Shown piece after piece: positions 1 through 6,460 of a DNA stretch of 41,289 nt. The notes beneath the pieces were generated by a model. It worked only from the letters and a program-made list of their open reading frames with translations, made no database searches and was not told where the DNA came from. Made by a program: the position numbers and the translations under genes. The stretch covers positions 1 through 41,289 of the forward strand of contig CAZPMO010000021.1 in assembly GCA_964587515.1 (NCBI GenBank). Reading direction: 5' to 3'. How positions within the stretch are numbered: position 1 is the first letter of the stretch; each line of letters starts with the position of its first letter. The stretch is from CAZPMO01 sp964587515. GTDB lineage: Bacteria; Pseudomonadota; Alphaproteobacteria; MPNO01.

Positions 1-60
1 GGAGTTCGAGTCTCTCCTGCGGCACCATTCTTGAAATACCGCTGCACAAAATGACCAAAC

Positions 61-123
61 ACCTGAGCCAGAGACTTCCTAAAATCAGGACGCCATCTTT
101 CCCAAAAACTCTGACGACGAACA
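61..123 (+). mobile_element. Relic right end of an IS3-type element
   Basis: This stretch aligns, in the same orientation, with the right end of the intact IS downstream (about 1594-1656). Shared blocks are GAGCCAGA followed by a CTCCT-like block (65-80), then CCAAAAA (102-108) and the terminal CTGACGACGAACA (111-123), against CTGACGACATACA at 1644-1656. The middle is diverged. No transposase reading frame remains upstream of it in the window. It is read as the leftover end of a related element lying 21 bp from the left end of the intact copy. Confidence 0.6.
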
Positions 124-144
124 ATCCATCGACATACTCAATTG

Positions 145-206
145 TGTTGCCCGTCAGGACCTGTTGGACAGATTAGGCTGATTGAATAAGAGAGTGATTC
201 TGGCTC
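145..206 (+). repeat. Left terminal inverted repeat of the IS
   Basis: Imperfect inverted match to 1598-1656. Best-conserved parts are CGTCAGG (152-158) and GAGAGTGATTCTGGCTC (190-206); the latter pairs with GAGCCAGACACTCTC at 1598-1612. Confidence 0.65.
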
Positions 207-230
207 ATCGTAGCTCGAGGAGGAGCGAAG

Positions 231-605
231 ATGAGACCGGAACAACAGAAGCAATCAGGTAGCGTCGAGAAGACTGTCCGTGATATCCGGCGGGCAACAC
301 GGCGCCGATTTTCCGCCGAAGAGAAGATCCGCATTGTGCTCGAAGGCCTGCGCGGTGATGACAGCATCGCCGAGCTGTGCCGTAAGGAAGGCATCAACCA
401 GAACCTCTATTACCGTTGGTCCAAGGAGTTCCTCGAGGCCGGCAAGAAGCGTCTGGCAGGCGATACGGTACGCGAGGCAACCAGTGATGAAGTGAAGGCG
501 TTACGCGCCGAGGCCAGGCAGCTGAAGGAGGCCCTGGCCGAACAGATGCTGGAGAACAGGTTGCTCAAAAAAAGCGTGATCGCGGATGGGGAGGACGATA
601 CATGA
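231..605 (+). CDS. IS3-family transposase OrfA (HTH DNA-binding subunit)
   Basis: 124 aa. A basic N-terminus is followed by a HTH_Tnp_1/IS3 OrfA-type helix-turn-helix at about residues 25-65 (FSAEEKIRIV...SIAELCRKEGI...LYYRW) and then a leucine/glutamate coiled coil at about 85-118 for OrfA-OrfB assembly. The start is preceded by a strong AGGAGG at 220-225. The stop overlaps the orfB start (ATGA at 602-605). A run of seven A (567-573) near the 3' end lies where a -1 slip would read straight into orfB, as in other IS3 members that make an OrfAB fusion. The -1 frame is open from 572 onward. Confidence 0.9.
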   Translation: MRPEQQKQSGSVEKTVRDIRRATRRRFSAEEKIRIVLEGLRGDDSIAELCRKEGINQNLYYRWSKEFLEAGKKRLAGDTVREATSDEVKALRAEARQLKEALAEQMLENRLLKKSVIADGEDDT

Positions 606-1585
606 GGTATCCTGCCTCCGAGAAGCTGGAGATCATCCGCCTGGTAGAACGGTCGTCCCTGTCCATGCGCCGCACCCTGGCTCAATTGGGCATCCCGCGC
701 TCGACCTTCTACAACTGGTACAACCGTTACCTCGAGGGCGGCCCCGAGGGCCTCGAAGACAGAAAGCCCCGGCCCAGGAAAGTGTGGAACAAAGTGCCGG
801 ATGACATTACCACGGCGGTCGTCGATCTGGCCCTGGAAGAGCCGGAGCTGTCGCCGCGGGAGTTGGCCATCACCTTCACCGAGACGCGCCGCTATTTCCT
901 GTCGGAAGCGACGGTATACCGTCTACTCAAGGCCCGGGACCTGATCACCAGCCCGGCCTACATCCTGATGAAGGCCGCCGATGAGTTCCAGCACAAGACG
1001 ACCGCCCCGAACCAGCTGTGGCAGACCGACTTCACCTACTTCAAGGTCATCGGCTGGGGATGGTTCTATCTGTCCACGGTCCTCGATGACTTCTCGCGCT
1101 ACATCCTGGCCTGGAAGCTCTGCACCACCATGACAGCGACGGACGTGTCCGACACATTGGACATCGCCCTCAAGGCCACAGGCCTCAATCAGGTCAGGGT
1201 TCGCCACCGGCCCAGGCTGCTCAGCGACAACGGACCGTCTTACGTGTCTGGTGAGTTGGCCAAATGGCTGGCAGGACAGGGAATGGTTCACACGCGTGGT
1301 CGACCGTATCACCCGATGACACAGGGCAAGATCGAGCGATGGCACAGGTCACTGAAGAACCAGATCCTGCTCGAGAACTACTACCTGCCCGGACAACTCA
1401 AGCAGCGCATCGGGCAGTTCGTCACCCACTACAACACACGGAGGTATCATGAGAGCCTGAACAATCTGACCCCGGAGGATGTCTATCTCGGACGTGGACA
1501 GGTCATCCTCACACAACGTGAGAAAATCAAACGCGCGACCATCGAAACCAGAAGACGTTTGCATCGTCAGGCCATGGCCGCTTAA
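602..1585 (+). CDS. IS3-family transposase OrfB (DDE integrase)
   Basis: 327 aa. It has an N-terminal helix-turn-helix (RSSLSMRRTLAQLGIPRSTF) and a retroviral-type integrase core carrying the three DDE acidic residues: Asp in WQTDFTY, Asp in LLSDNGPSY and Glu in QGKIERWHR. The C-terminal YNTRRYHESLNNLTPEDVY is typical of IS3/IS481-type transposases. Length and motifs are complete, so the element may still be active. It is made either by re-initiation at the overlapping ATG or by -1 frameshifting from orfA. Confidence 0.93.
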   Translation: MRYPASEKLEIIRLVERSSLSMRRTLAQLGIPRSTFYNWYNRYLEGGPEGLEDRKPRPRKVWNKVPDDITTAVVDLALEEPELSPRELAITFTETRRYFLSEATVYRLLKARDLITSPAYILMKAADEFQHKTTAPNQLWQTDFTYFKVIGWGWFYLSTVLDDFSRYILAWKLCTTMTATDVSDTLDIALKATGLNQVRVRHRPRLLSDNGPSYVSGELAKWLAGQGMVHTRGRPYHPMTQGKIERWHRSLKNQILLENYYLPGQLKQRIGQFVTHYNTRRYHESLNNLTPEDVYLGRGQVILTQREKIKRATIETRRRLHRQAMAA

Positions 1586-1597
1586 CATCAAACAAAG

Positions 1598-1656
1598 GAG
1601 CCAGACACTCTCCTATTCTCAAAATTAAACGGTCCAAAAATCCCTGACGACATACA
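1598..1656 (-). repeat. Right terminal inverted repeat of the IS
   Basis: Imperfect inverted match to 145-206, ending in CTGACGACATACA. The last bases are adjacent to, and in frame with, the truncated kinase sequence that follows. Confidence 0.65.
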
Positions 1657-1658
1657 CT

Positions 1659-2594
1659 TGGGATCTGAGTGAAGGAAATTGGTGCGCAGTAAAATTGTTC
1701 TATGCCGATATTGGGTCAAATCCTGCGAGCGCCGAAGCATTCCAAAGAGAACACTATGCGCTCCTTTCGCTTGATGGACACAAGAACATTCTAGAGCTAA
1801 AGGACTGGGGTGAACATGAGAGAAGTAAAAGGAAGTTTACTGTAACACCGTGGATACGCCATACCATAAGTGAATTTTTTGATCTATCTGAGCAGGACGC
1901 AGCCCGATTGGTATTTGAAGAATTAGGCCGAGCATTCGCTCAAATTGAATTCGGACTTGAGTTCTTTAAAAATTATTTTGAAGAAGATGAGTTCGTTTCT
2001 AGATGTCTAGTAGAGGACGACGAAGATGATGAATGGCTGGATGAATTCGACACATTCATGGTGCCCATTTTGAATGGGCTTGTCCATGCATTCGACCGCA
2101 AAATCATTCATCGAGATTTGAAGCCAGATAATATTTTTTGGGAAATAAAAATTGATGAAAAGTTTGAGGAAAGCGTGAAATTTGATGAAGATTCTGAGGA
2201 AAGCTACGAATTAGTTGTAAAATTGGGGGATTTTGGGGCATCCAAAAACTGGTATCTCGAAGGACATAAAAACGCGACCGTTGCTAATCTATACACGGAA
2301 CCTTGGAACCCCTATCCGAGCGAGAAAGAAATGATGTTTCAAAATACCTGGGACGTATTCTCTTGGGGAGTGATGGCTATAGCGCTTGTTGCAGACGAAA
2401 AACCTAAAACCTTTGAGGACAACAAAAGGATCCTGGATACGACCTTTAAGGATAAAGTAGGTGAAAACCTTCATACTTACCTTTCCAAGGTCATCAGTTT
2501 ACAACCAGATGAGCGCCCGCAGGACGTAAGGCAACTTCAAAAGGATATTTTGAAACTAAATAAAGAGCGTCGGAAGGCACTTGGTTTGGAATGA
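1659..2594 (+). pseudogene. Eukaryotic-type Ser/Thr protein kinase, 5'-truncated at the IS
   Basis: A protein kinase domain that lacks its beginning. The longest standard ORF starts at a TTG at 1695 (299 aa), but reading the same frame upstream to the IS edge gives WDLSEGNWCAVKLFYAD. There CAVK (1683-1694) supplies the strand-3 lysine, so the frame was once longer and the glycine-rich loop is missing. Seen downstream: helix C region REHYALL, catalytic loop HRDLKPDN (residues 139-146 from the TTG), DFG (179-181) and WDVFSWGVMA. A Glu/Asp-rich insert lies between catalytic loop and DFG. The stop overlaps the PP2C start (ATGA). Without the G-loop, and possibly without a promoter, it is probably non-functional, although the 299-aa product could be made. 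The base composition is AT-rich compared with the rest of the window. Confidence 0.85.
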
Positions 2595-3313
2595 AGGCCT
2601 GCGAAATAACTGCCTACACGCGGTGCGGTCCCCATCGAGCACAGAATGAAGACGCGTGCGCATTAGGTGATATCCTGATGTTCGGCGAGGACATTAATAG
2701 CGGAAATGTTGCCATCACGCCCTCCGATTGTCCCTTTCTGGTCACTTTGGCGGACGGTATGGGGGGGCATGATGATGGCGAAGTTGCAAGCAGAACTGCG
2801 GTTGAATACCTCTCAGTGCTGTTCGGTAAATCAGGGACCGAATTTTCCATCGGGCAGGCAATCGTAAATGCAGATCATCGCGTAGGGGAATTGGGGCGAG
2901 AACGTGGGAATTCCCTTGCCATGGGGACCACCATCGTAGGCGTCGTTATCGATTATGATGGGTGTACGCTATTCAATGTTGGAGATAGCCGCTCATACTG
3001 CGTTCGAGACAGCACCATCAGGCAGGTTTCCGAGGATGATGTATCCCCGGGCGAGCGCAGCGGACTAATCACGCAGTGTCTGGGTGGTGGGATCGCTTCC
3101 CCGCCCACACCCCATCTTGAATATCTAAAAACTGAGCCGGGAGACTTCCTAGTTCTTGTATCGGACGGCATATCGGATGTTTTGGATGAGACCTCGATAA
3201 TGAACATGGTCTTGAAGAGTACCCCGGATGACGCAAGAAATTTATGTGCGGAGGCCGCTGGGCGGGGAGGCGGTGATGACGCGTCAGCGATAATTTGTAA
3301 AATTCCAAGCTAA
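2591..3313 (+). CDS. PP2C-type (PPM) Ser/Thr protein phosphatase
   Basis: 240 aa, a complete PP2C domain. Motifs in order: R16 with NED (19-21), LADGMGGH (53-60), MGTTIVG (111-117), NVGDSRSY (129-136), LVLVSDGISD (188-197) and GDDAS (228-232). These provide all the expected metal-binding aspartates. It would dephosphorylate Ser/Thr phosphoproteins, most likely targets of the adjacent kinase: the 4-nt ATGA overlap makes them one translational unit. Kinase-PP2C pairs occur in type VI secretion, TerY-P and some defence loci, but no diagnostic third gene is present here. AT-rich like the kinase, and probably acquired with it. Confidence 0.9.
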   Translation: MKACEITAYTRCGPHRAQNEDACALGDILMFGEDINSGNVAITPSDCPFLVTLADGMGGHDDGEVASRTAVEYLSVLFGKSGTEFSIGQAIVNADHRVGELGRERGNSLAMGTTIVGVVIDYDGCTLFNVGDSRSYCVRDSTIRQVSEDDVSPGERSGLITQCLGGGIASPPTPHLEYLKTEPGDFLVLVSDGISDVLDETSIMNMVLKSTPDDARNLCAEAAGRGGGDDASAIICKIPS

Positions 3314-3409
3314 TCGGTCTTTACCATCTCTACCAATAATTAGTCGAGTGAATGAGATGGTTGACGATAGTAGGTTTATTGAACTTGCAAATGATGCAGA
3401 GGCCCCAGC

Positions 3410-3760
3410 ATGAATGTACGCTTCCCTCATCGTGTCATATTGGATCTTCTTCTCGAGGCGTATGCCCCTTGTAAATATTTTGGCACCTGCGCAGAGGCAC
3501 ATTATGAACCCGAAAAGGGTCATGTCCCGCGGGGTTACCTTGGGGCGACTGCTTTAAGGGCGGGGCCCCAAGAGGGAGTTTTACTTCGGCACCAAAGACG
3601 ATTCCTTTTAGGAACCGTGAACCGATTGCGGGCCGGCATCGGGCGCTATTCACTCCATCGGACCGAACACCTTACCGGCGACGCGATCCCCGGAAGGAAC
3701 ATGAAGGCCACCGTTCCAGCCCATGTTGCGGGAGGGGATACCCGACTTGAGATGAAATGA
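3410..3760 (+). pseudogene. Fragment of an unrecognised gene, probably decayed
   Basis: The ORF is 116 aa, but only the first 48 or so residues look protein-like (LEAYAPCKYFGTCAEAHY, then GHVPRGYLGATA), with two cysteines spaced CKYFGTC. After that the sequence turns into Arg/Gly-rich text like an out-of-frame shadow. The start has GAGG at 3400-3403. A short open frame just upstream on the same strand ends in the overlapping GCATGA at this start. It lies directly behind the kinase-phosphatase pair and may be the 5' remnant of a third gene of that cluster. I do not recognise a function. Confidence 0.35.
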
Positions 3761-3937
3761 CGTAGTCGATGAATTGGACGACTTGGTTTCGGCCTTGTGT
3801 TTCACGATCGACGCGACCGGTTCTGCCCTGACCCCCGGCGATGATATTCTTTCACCAGCCGTCAGAGCGAAAAAGCCGACCGACACCGCGACGACGGCGA
3901 TGGCGGGCGCGATAAAAATTGCGGGTCCGATGCTCAT
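3650..3937 (-). CDS. Small single-pass membrane protein behind a sigma-54 promoter
   Basis: 95 aa, of unknown family. An N-terminal hydrophobic segment (residues 5-27, IAPAIAVVAVSVGFFALTAG) is followed by a Ser/Lys-rich and Gly-rich polar tail. I chose the ATG at 3937 because AAAGGA lies 6 nt upstream; the frame is open further up to 4012, but that would overlap the promoter. A sigma-54 promoter at 4006-4023 with two upstream motif copies points at it, leaving a leader of about 60 nt. That promoter is the best evidence that the gene is real. No PEP-CTERM tail is present. The C-terminal half could be a frame-damaged remnant. Confidence 0.5.
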   Translation of the reverse strand: MSIGPAIFIAPAIAVVAVSVGFFALTAGERISSPGVRAEPVASIVKHKAETKSSNSSTTSFHLKSGIPSRNMGWNGGLHVPSGDRVAGKVFGPME

Positions 3938-4005
3938 TGATCCTTTGCCCGGCGCGCGTGTTTCGATGGGTTCCCGCCCGAAAGGGGGAATGCCTAATCT
4001 GCGAA

Positions 4006-4023
4006 CATGCAAGAATCGTGCCA
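4006..4023 (-). promoter_or_regulatory. Sigma-54 (RpoN) promoter, -24/-12
   Basis: Read on the minus strand: TGGCACGATTCTTGCATG. TGGCAC (-24, 4018-4023), a 5-nt spacer and TTGCA (-12, 4008-4012) match the RpoN consensus exactly. The same TGGCACGATTCTTGC string precedes the second PEP-CTERM gene at 40232-40247. Transcription would run toward the small membrane protein gene. Confidence 0.8.
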
Positions 4024-4075
4024 GTTAAAAAAACTATTAAATATCAGCATGTTATTTGGATATCAAAACTCCGAG

Positions 4076-4092
4076 CGTAAAATATTCCGACG
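4076..4092 (+). promoter_or_regulatory. Proximal 17-bp activator motif of the 4.0-kb sigma-54 promoter
   Basis: CGTAAAATATTCCGACG, matching the motif found upstream of both PEP-CTERM promoters. Its centre is about 64 bp upstream of the -24 element, one helical turn closer than the 75 bp seen at the two PEP-CTERM genes. Confidence 0.7.
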
Positions 4093-4118
4093 ATTTTCCG
4101 GGAACCCGCCCTGGAGAG

Positions 4119-4135
4119 TGTAAAATCCTCCGACA
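4119..4135 (+). promoter_or_regulatory. Distal 17-bp activator motif of the 4.0-kb sigma-54 promoter
   Basis: TGTAAAATCCTCCGACA, centred 43 bp from the proximal copy. Close match to 40355-40371 (TGTAAAATTATCCGACA) and, inverted, to 36109-36125. Confidence 0.75.
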
Positions 4136-4367
4136 CCGCTGTGCGCTGTAAAAGCTAGGCGCCGCCCATATCGTCTGGATCGGTCGGGTCTCTCGCCACG
4201 ATTTCACCCCACCGCGCCGTAATTTTTGAGCCCTGCAATATTTGTCGCCGCACCCGACCGGCAAAGCCGATCGTATCCATGTGAAGCGACGGACTTGCCT
4301 GAAACGAGGTCAGGATGTATTTCCTCAGCCGCCATATTCGTTCGACGCATATTCAGGAATTGACGCG

Positions 4368-4889
4368 ATGAGTGACAGCACCGGTAAAAGTGGCGGCGGC
4401 GGCGGGACCAAGTCCCCGAAGGATTCCGCCACCACGAAGACGGCGGAAAAGAGCGCCGACAAGAGCGCTGACAAAGGCGCCGACAAAAGCACGGAAAAGA
4501 GTACGGACAAAAGCGCCGACGGGGCCGCGTCCGAAAAGGACTCCAGCGGCGGCACGTGGGAAAAGAACAAACCCGCCGGCAACTCCGAGGTCTATTACGG
4601 TCATTTTTCCAACGTCAAGAACGACACCTACCGGAACGCTTGGGACGATATCTGGGGCAAGGGAGACGAAGACACGAAACCCGCCCGGAAAAAAAAGCCG
4701 GCGGCGAAAGCAAAAAAGCCCGCATCGCCAATCACGCTGGCCTTCGACATGGAGGATCTGCCCGCCGAACTTCGCGACGCCCTCGCCGAGGTCGCGCGCG
4801 CCAAGCTCAAGAAGTCCCGCGTCAATTACGACAAATTCGAAAAGGTGGGTTCCGTGGACTGGCGCATCGAGTGCCACGTGAAACGTTAA
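4368..4889 (+). CDS. Hypothetical Lys/Ala/Asp-rich repeat protein
   Basis: 173 aa from the ATG at 4368; a longer frame from 4242 is open, but its extra N-terminus looks non-coding. Order: Gly-rich stretch, then a low-complexity region of 4-residue units of the type K-S-A-D (about residues 25-52), a Tyr/Asn-rich middle (EVYYGHFSNVKNDTYRNAW), a basic KKKPAAKAKKPA linker, and a compact C-terminal domain of about 55 residues (ITLAFDMEDLPAELRDALAEVARAKLK) that may be the functional part. The basic linker could bind nucleic acid, but nothing specific supports that. No signal peptide or membrane segment is present. Family not recognised. Confidence 0.6.
   Translation: MSDSTGKSGGGGGTKSPKDSATTKTAEKSADKSADKGADKSTEKSTDKSADGAASEKDSSGGTWEKNKPAGNSEVYYGHFSNVKNDTYRNAWDDIWGKGDEDTKPARKKKPAAKAKKPASPITLAFDMEDLPAELRDALAEVARAKLKKSRVNYDKFEKVGSVDWRIECHVKR
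4440..4523 (+). repeat. Seven tandem 12-bp units within the CDS
   Basis: In-frame units of the type AGCGCCGACAAG (4452, 4464, 4476, 4488, 4500, 4512, with a looser first copy at 4440) encode the K-S/G/T-x-D/E repeat. Unit number is likely to vary between strains by slippage. Confidence 0.7.
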
Positions 4890-4893
4890 GGCT

Positions 4894-5055
4894 TCAACCG
4901 CCCTTCTTGGACATCCCTTCGAGCTTGTCGGATTTGATCGTGTTCTGATCGAGCGCCGCGCCTTTTTTGGCGTCGAGGCCGTAATCGAAAGGGTTCCGGA
5001 CCTCTAGTTCGGTGGCGGCCGACCACAAGAACGATCTGACTGACCGCCGCCTCAC
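4894..5055 (-). CDS. Possible small protein, 53 aa
   Basis: A short minus-strand frame from a GTG at 5055. Its C-terminal 33 residues (NPFDYGLDAKKGAALDQ..., ending LEGMSKKGG) have ordinary protein composition, unlike the Arg-rich frame that overlaps it. A second frame just upstream offers a better ATG (MSLMAGEAAVSQ), which would need a frameshift to join. It is convergent with the 4368 gene. Family not recognised; it may be a remnant. Confidence 0.25.
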   Translation of the reverse strand: MRRRSVRSFLWSAATELEVRNPFDYGLDAKKGAALDQNTIKSDKLEGMSKKGG

Positions 5056-5165
5056 CCGCCATCAACGACATCCTCTCGACGCCCGTAAAATTTCATGAAA
5101 GCCCTTCAACGCCGGGTGATATAGAACAGTCAGGCAAAACCGCAAAACAATAAGGGAAATCGCCC

Positions 5166-6341
5166 ATGTCGAATCTGGTGCCGCCGCACGGCGGGGGAAC
5201 TTTGAAGCCCTTGCTGGGCCCCGAGGCCGAACGCGCCGAGCAACTGAAACGCGCCGCGACCCTGAAAACGGTCCCCATTACCAGCCGTGAGACGTCGGAC
5301 CTGTTGATGCTCGGGATGGGCGCTTACACACCGCTCGACGGGTTCATGGGCCACGACGACTGGCGATCGGTATGCGCCGACATGAAGCTCGCGGGCGGGC
5401 TGTTCTGGCCGATCCCGATAACGCTGTCGGCGGACCAGGATATCGCCGACGGTATCGCCGACGGCGAGGAGGTCTCGCTGGTCGATCGCGATTCGGGCGC
5501 CATCATGGGCGTGATGGAAGTCGCCGAGAAATACACGATCGATCGGAATTTCGAATGCGAACACGTATTCCACACCAGTGACGCGGCGCACCCCGGTGTC
5601 GAAAAGGTTATGGCGCAGGGCCCCGTGAACCTCGCGGGCCGGGTAACGACGTTGAGCGAAGGCGTCTATCCGGATCTCTATAAAGGTCTCTATTTTCGCC
5701 CGGCCGAGACCCGCGCGCTGTTTTCCGAGAAGGGCTGGTCGTCGGTCGCCGCCTTTCAGACCCGCAACCCGATGCACCGCAGTCACGAATATCTCGCCAA
5801 GATCGCCGTTGAAGTCTGCGACGGGGTGATGATCCATCAGGTGCTGGGCGCGCTGAAGTCCGGCGACATTCCGGCCGACGTACGGGTGCGCGCCATCGAT
5901 GGCCTGACCGAGAACTATTTCGTGCCAGGCACCGTGGTGCAGGCCGGCTATCCCATCGAGATGCGCTATGCCGGGCCGCGCGAGGCGCTGCTGCACGCTT
6001 TGTTCCGCCAGAATTTCGGCTGCTCGCATCAGGTGGTGGGGCGAGATCATGCCGGCGTCGGCAGCTATTACGGCCCGTTCGACGCGCACCACATCTTCGA
6101 CACCCTGCCGGCCGGCAGCCTGATCACCCAGCCGCTGAAGATTGGCATTACGTTCTATTGTTTTAAGTGCGAGGGCATGGCAACCGGCAAGACCTGCCCG
6201 CATGGCGACGACGACCGGCTCCACATTTCCGGCACCCGGCTGCGTGAGATGTTCGCCAATCACGAAACCATCCCGACCGAATTCAGCCGCCCCGAGGTGG
6301 TCGCCGTGCTCCAGGAATTTTACGACCGCCCGGACGAATAG
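5166..6341 (+). CDS. sat: Sulfate adenylyltransferase (ATP sulfurylase)
   Basis: 391 aa, full length for the single-subunit, archaeal/dissimilatory-type Sat. It interconverts ATP + sulfate and adenylylsulfate + pyrophosphate in the cytoplasm. Seen: the ATP-binding QTRNPMHRSHE (198-208), GRDHAG (292-297) and ISGT (354-357), plus a Cys-x2-Cys...Cys-x-His cluster (C332, C335, C344, H346) that in this subgroup binds zinc. AAGGGA lies about 11 nt before the ATG. No APS kinase, APS reductase or cysND lies nearby, so assimilation versus sulfur oxidation (APS to ATP + sulfate) cannot be told from the window. It stands alone, with a convergent MFS gene downstream. Confidence 0.95.
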   Translation: MSNLVPPHGGGTLKPLLGPEAERAEQLKRAATLKTVPITSRETSDLLMLGMGAYTPLDGFMGHDDWRSVCADMKLAGGLFWPIPITLSADQDIADGIADGEEVSLVDRDSGAIMGVMEVAEKYTIDRNFECEHVFHTSDAAHPGVEKVMAQGPVNLAGRVTTLSEGVYPDLYKGLYFRPAETRALFSEKGWSSVAAFQTRNPMHRSHEYLAKIAVEVCDGVMIHQVLGALKSGDIPADVRVRAIDGLTENYFVPGTVVQAGYPIEMRYAGPREALLHALFRQNFGCSHQVVGRDHAGVGSYYGPFDAHHIFDTLPAGSLITQPLKIGITFYCFKCEGMATGKTCPHGDDDRLHISGTRLREMFANHETIPTEFSRPEVVAVLQEFYDRPDE

Positions 6342-6460
6342 GGACACGGACGAAAGCAAGCGCCGCTATTACATCCTGCCGCCCGAGGACGGCCCCGCCC
6401 GCGACCAGGTGACCTGCGTCGCGAAGCCGGAGCTCATTGCCGCGATGCTGAAGGCGGCCC

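Larger units (their letters stand above)
145..1656 (+). mobile_element. IS3-family insertion sequence, about 1.5 kb
   Basis: An intact two-ORF element: orfA (231-605) and orfB (602-1585) between imperfect terminal inverted repeats. The left end reads TGTTGCCCGTCAGG from 145. The right end, read on the minus strand from 1656, is TGTATGTCGTCAGG. Further inward both ends carry a matching GAATA-R-GAGAGTG/CTGGCTC block (184-206 and 1598-1618). TG...CA termini are usual for IS3. The outer boundary is uncertain by a few bases and no convincing target duplication was seen. The right end lies inside a protein kinase reading frame, so the element is joined to a truncated gene. Confidence 0.8.

Noticed and set aside
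3314..3412. Short open stretch ending RFIELANDAEAPA between the PP2C gene and the 3410 fragment
   Set aside because: Only about 25-35 codons with weak start choices; mentioned under the 3410 entry because its stop overlaps that start, but not enough to call a gene.
3774..4028. 84-codon plus-strand frame opposite the small membrane protein gene
   Set aside because: No ribosome site, and the sigma-54 promoter and AAAGGA support the minus-strand gene instead.
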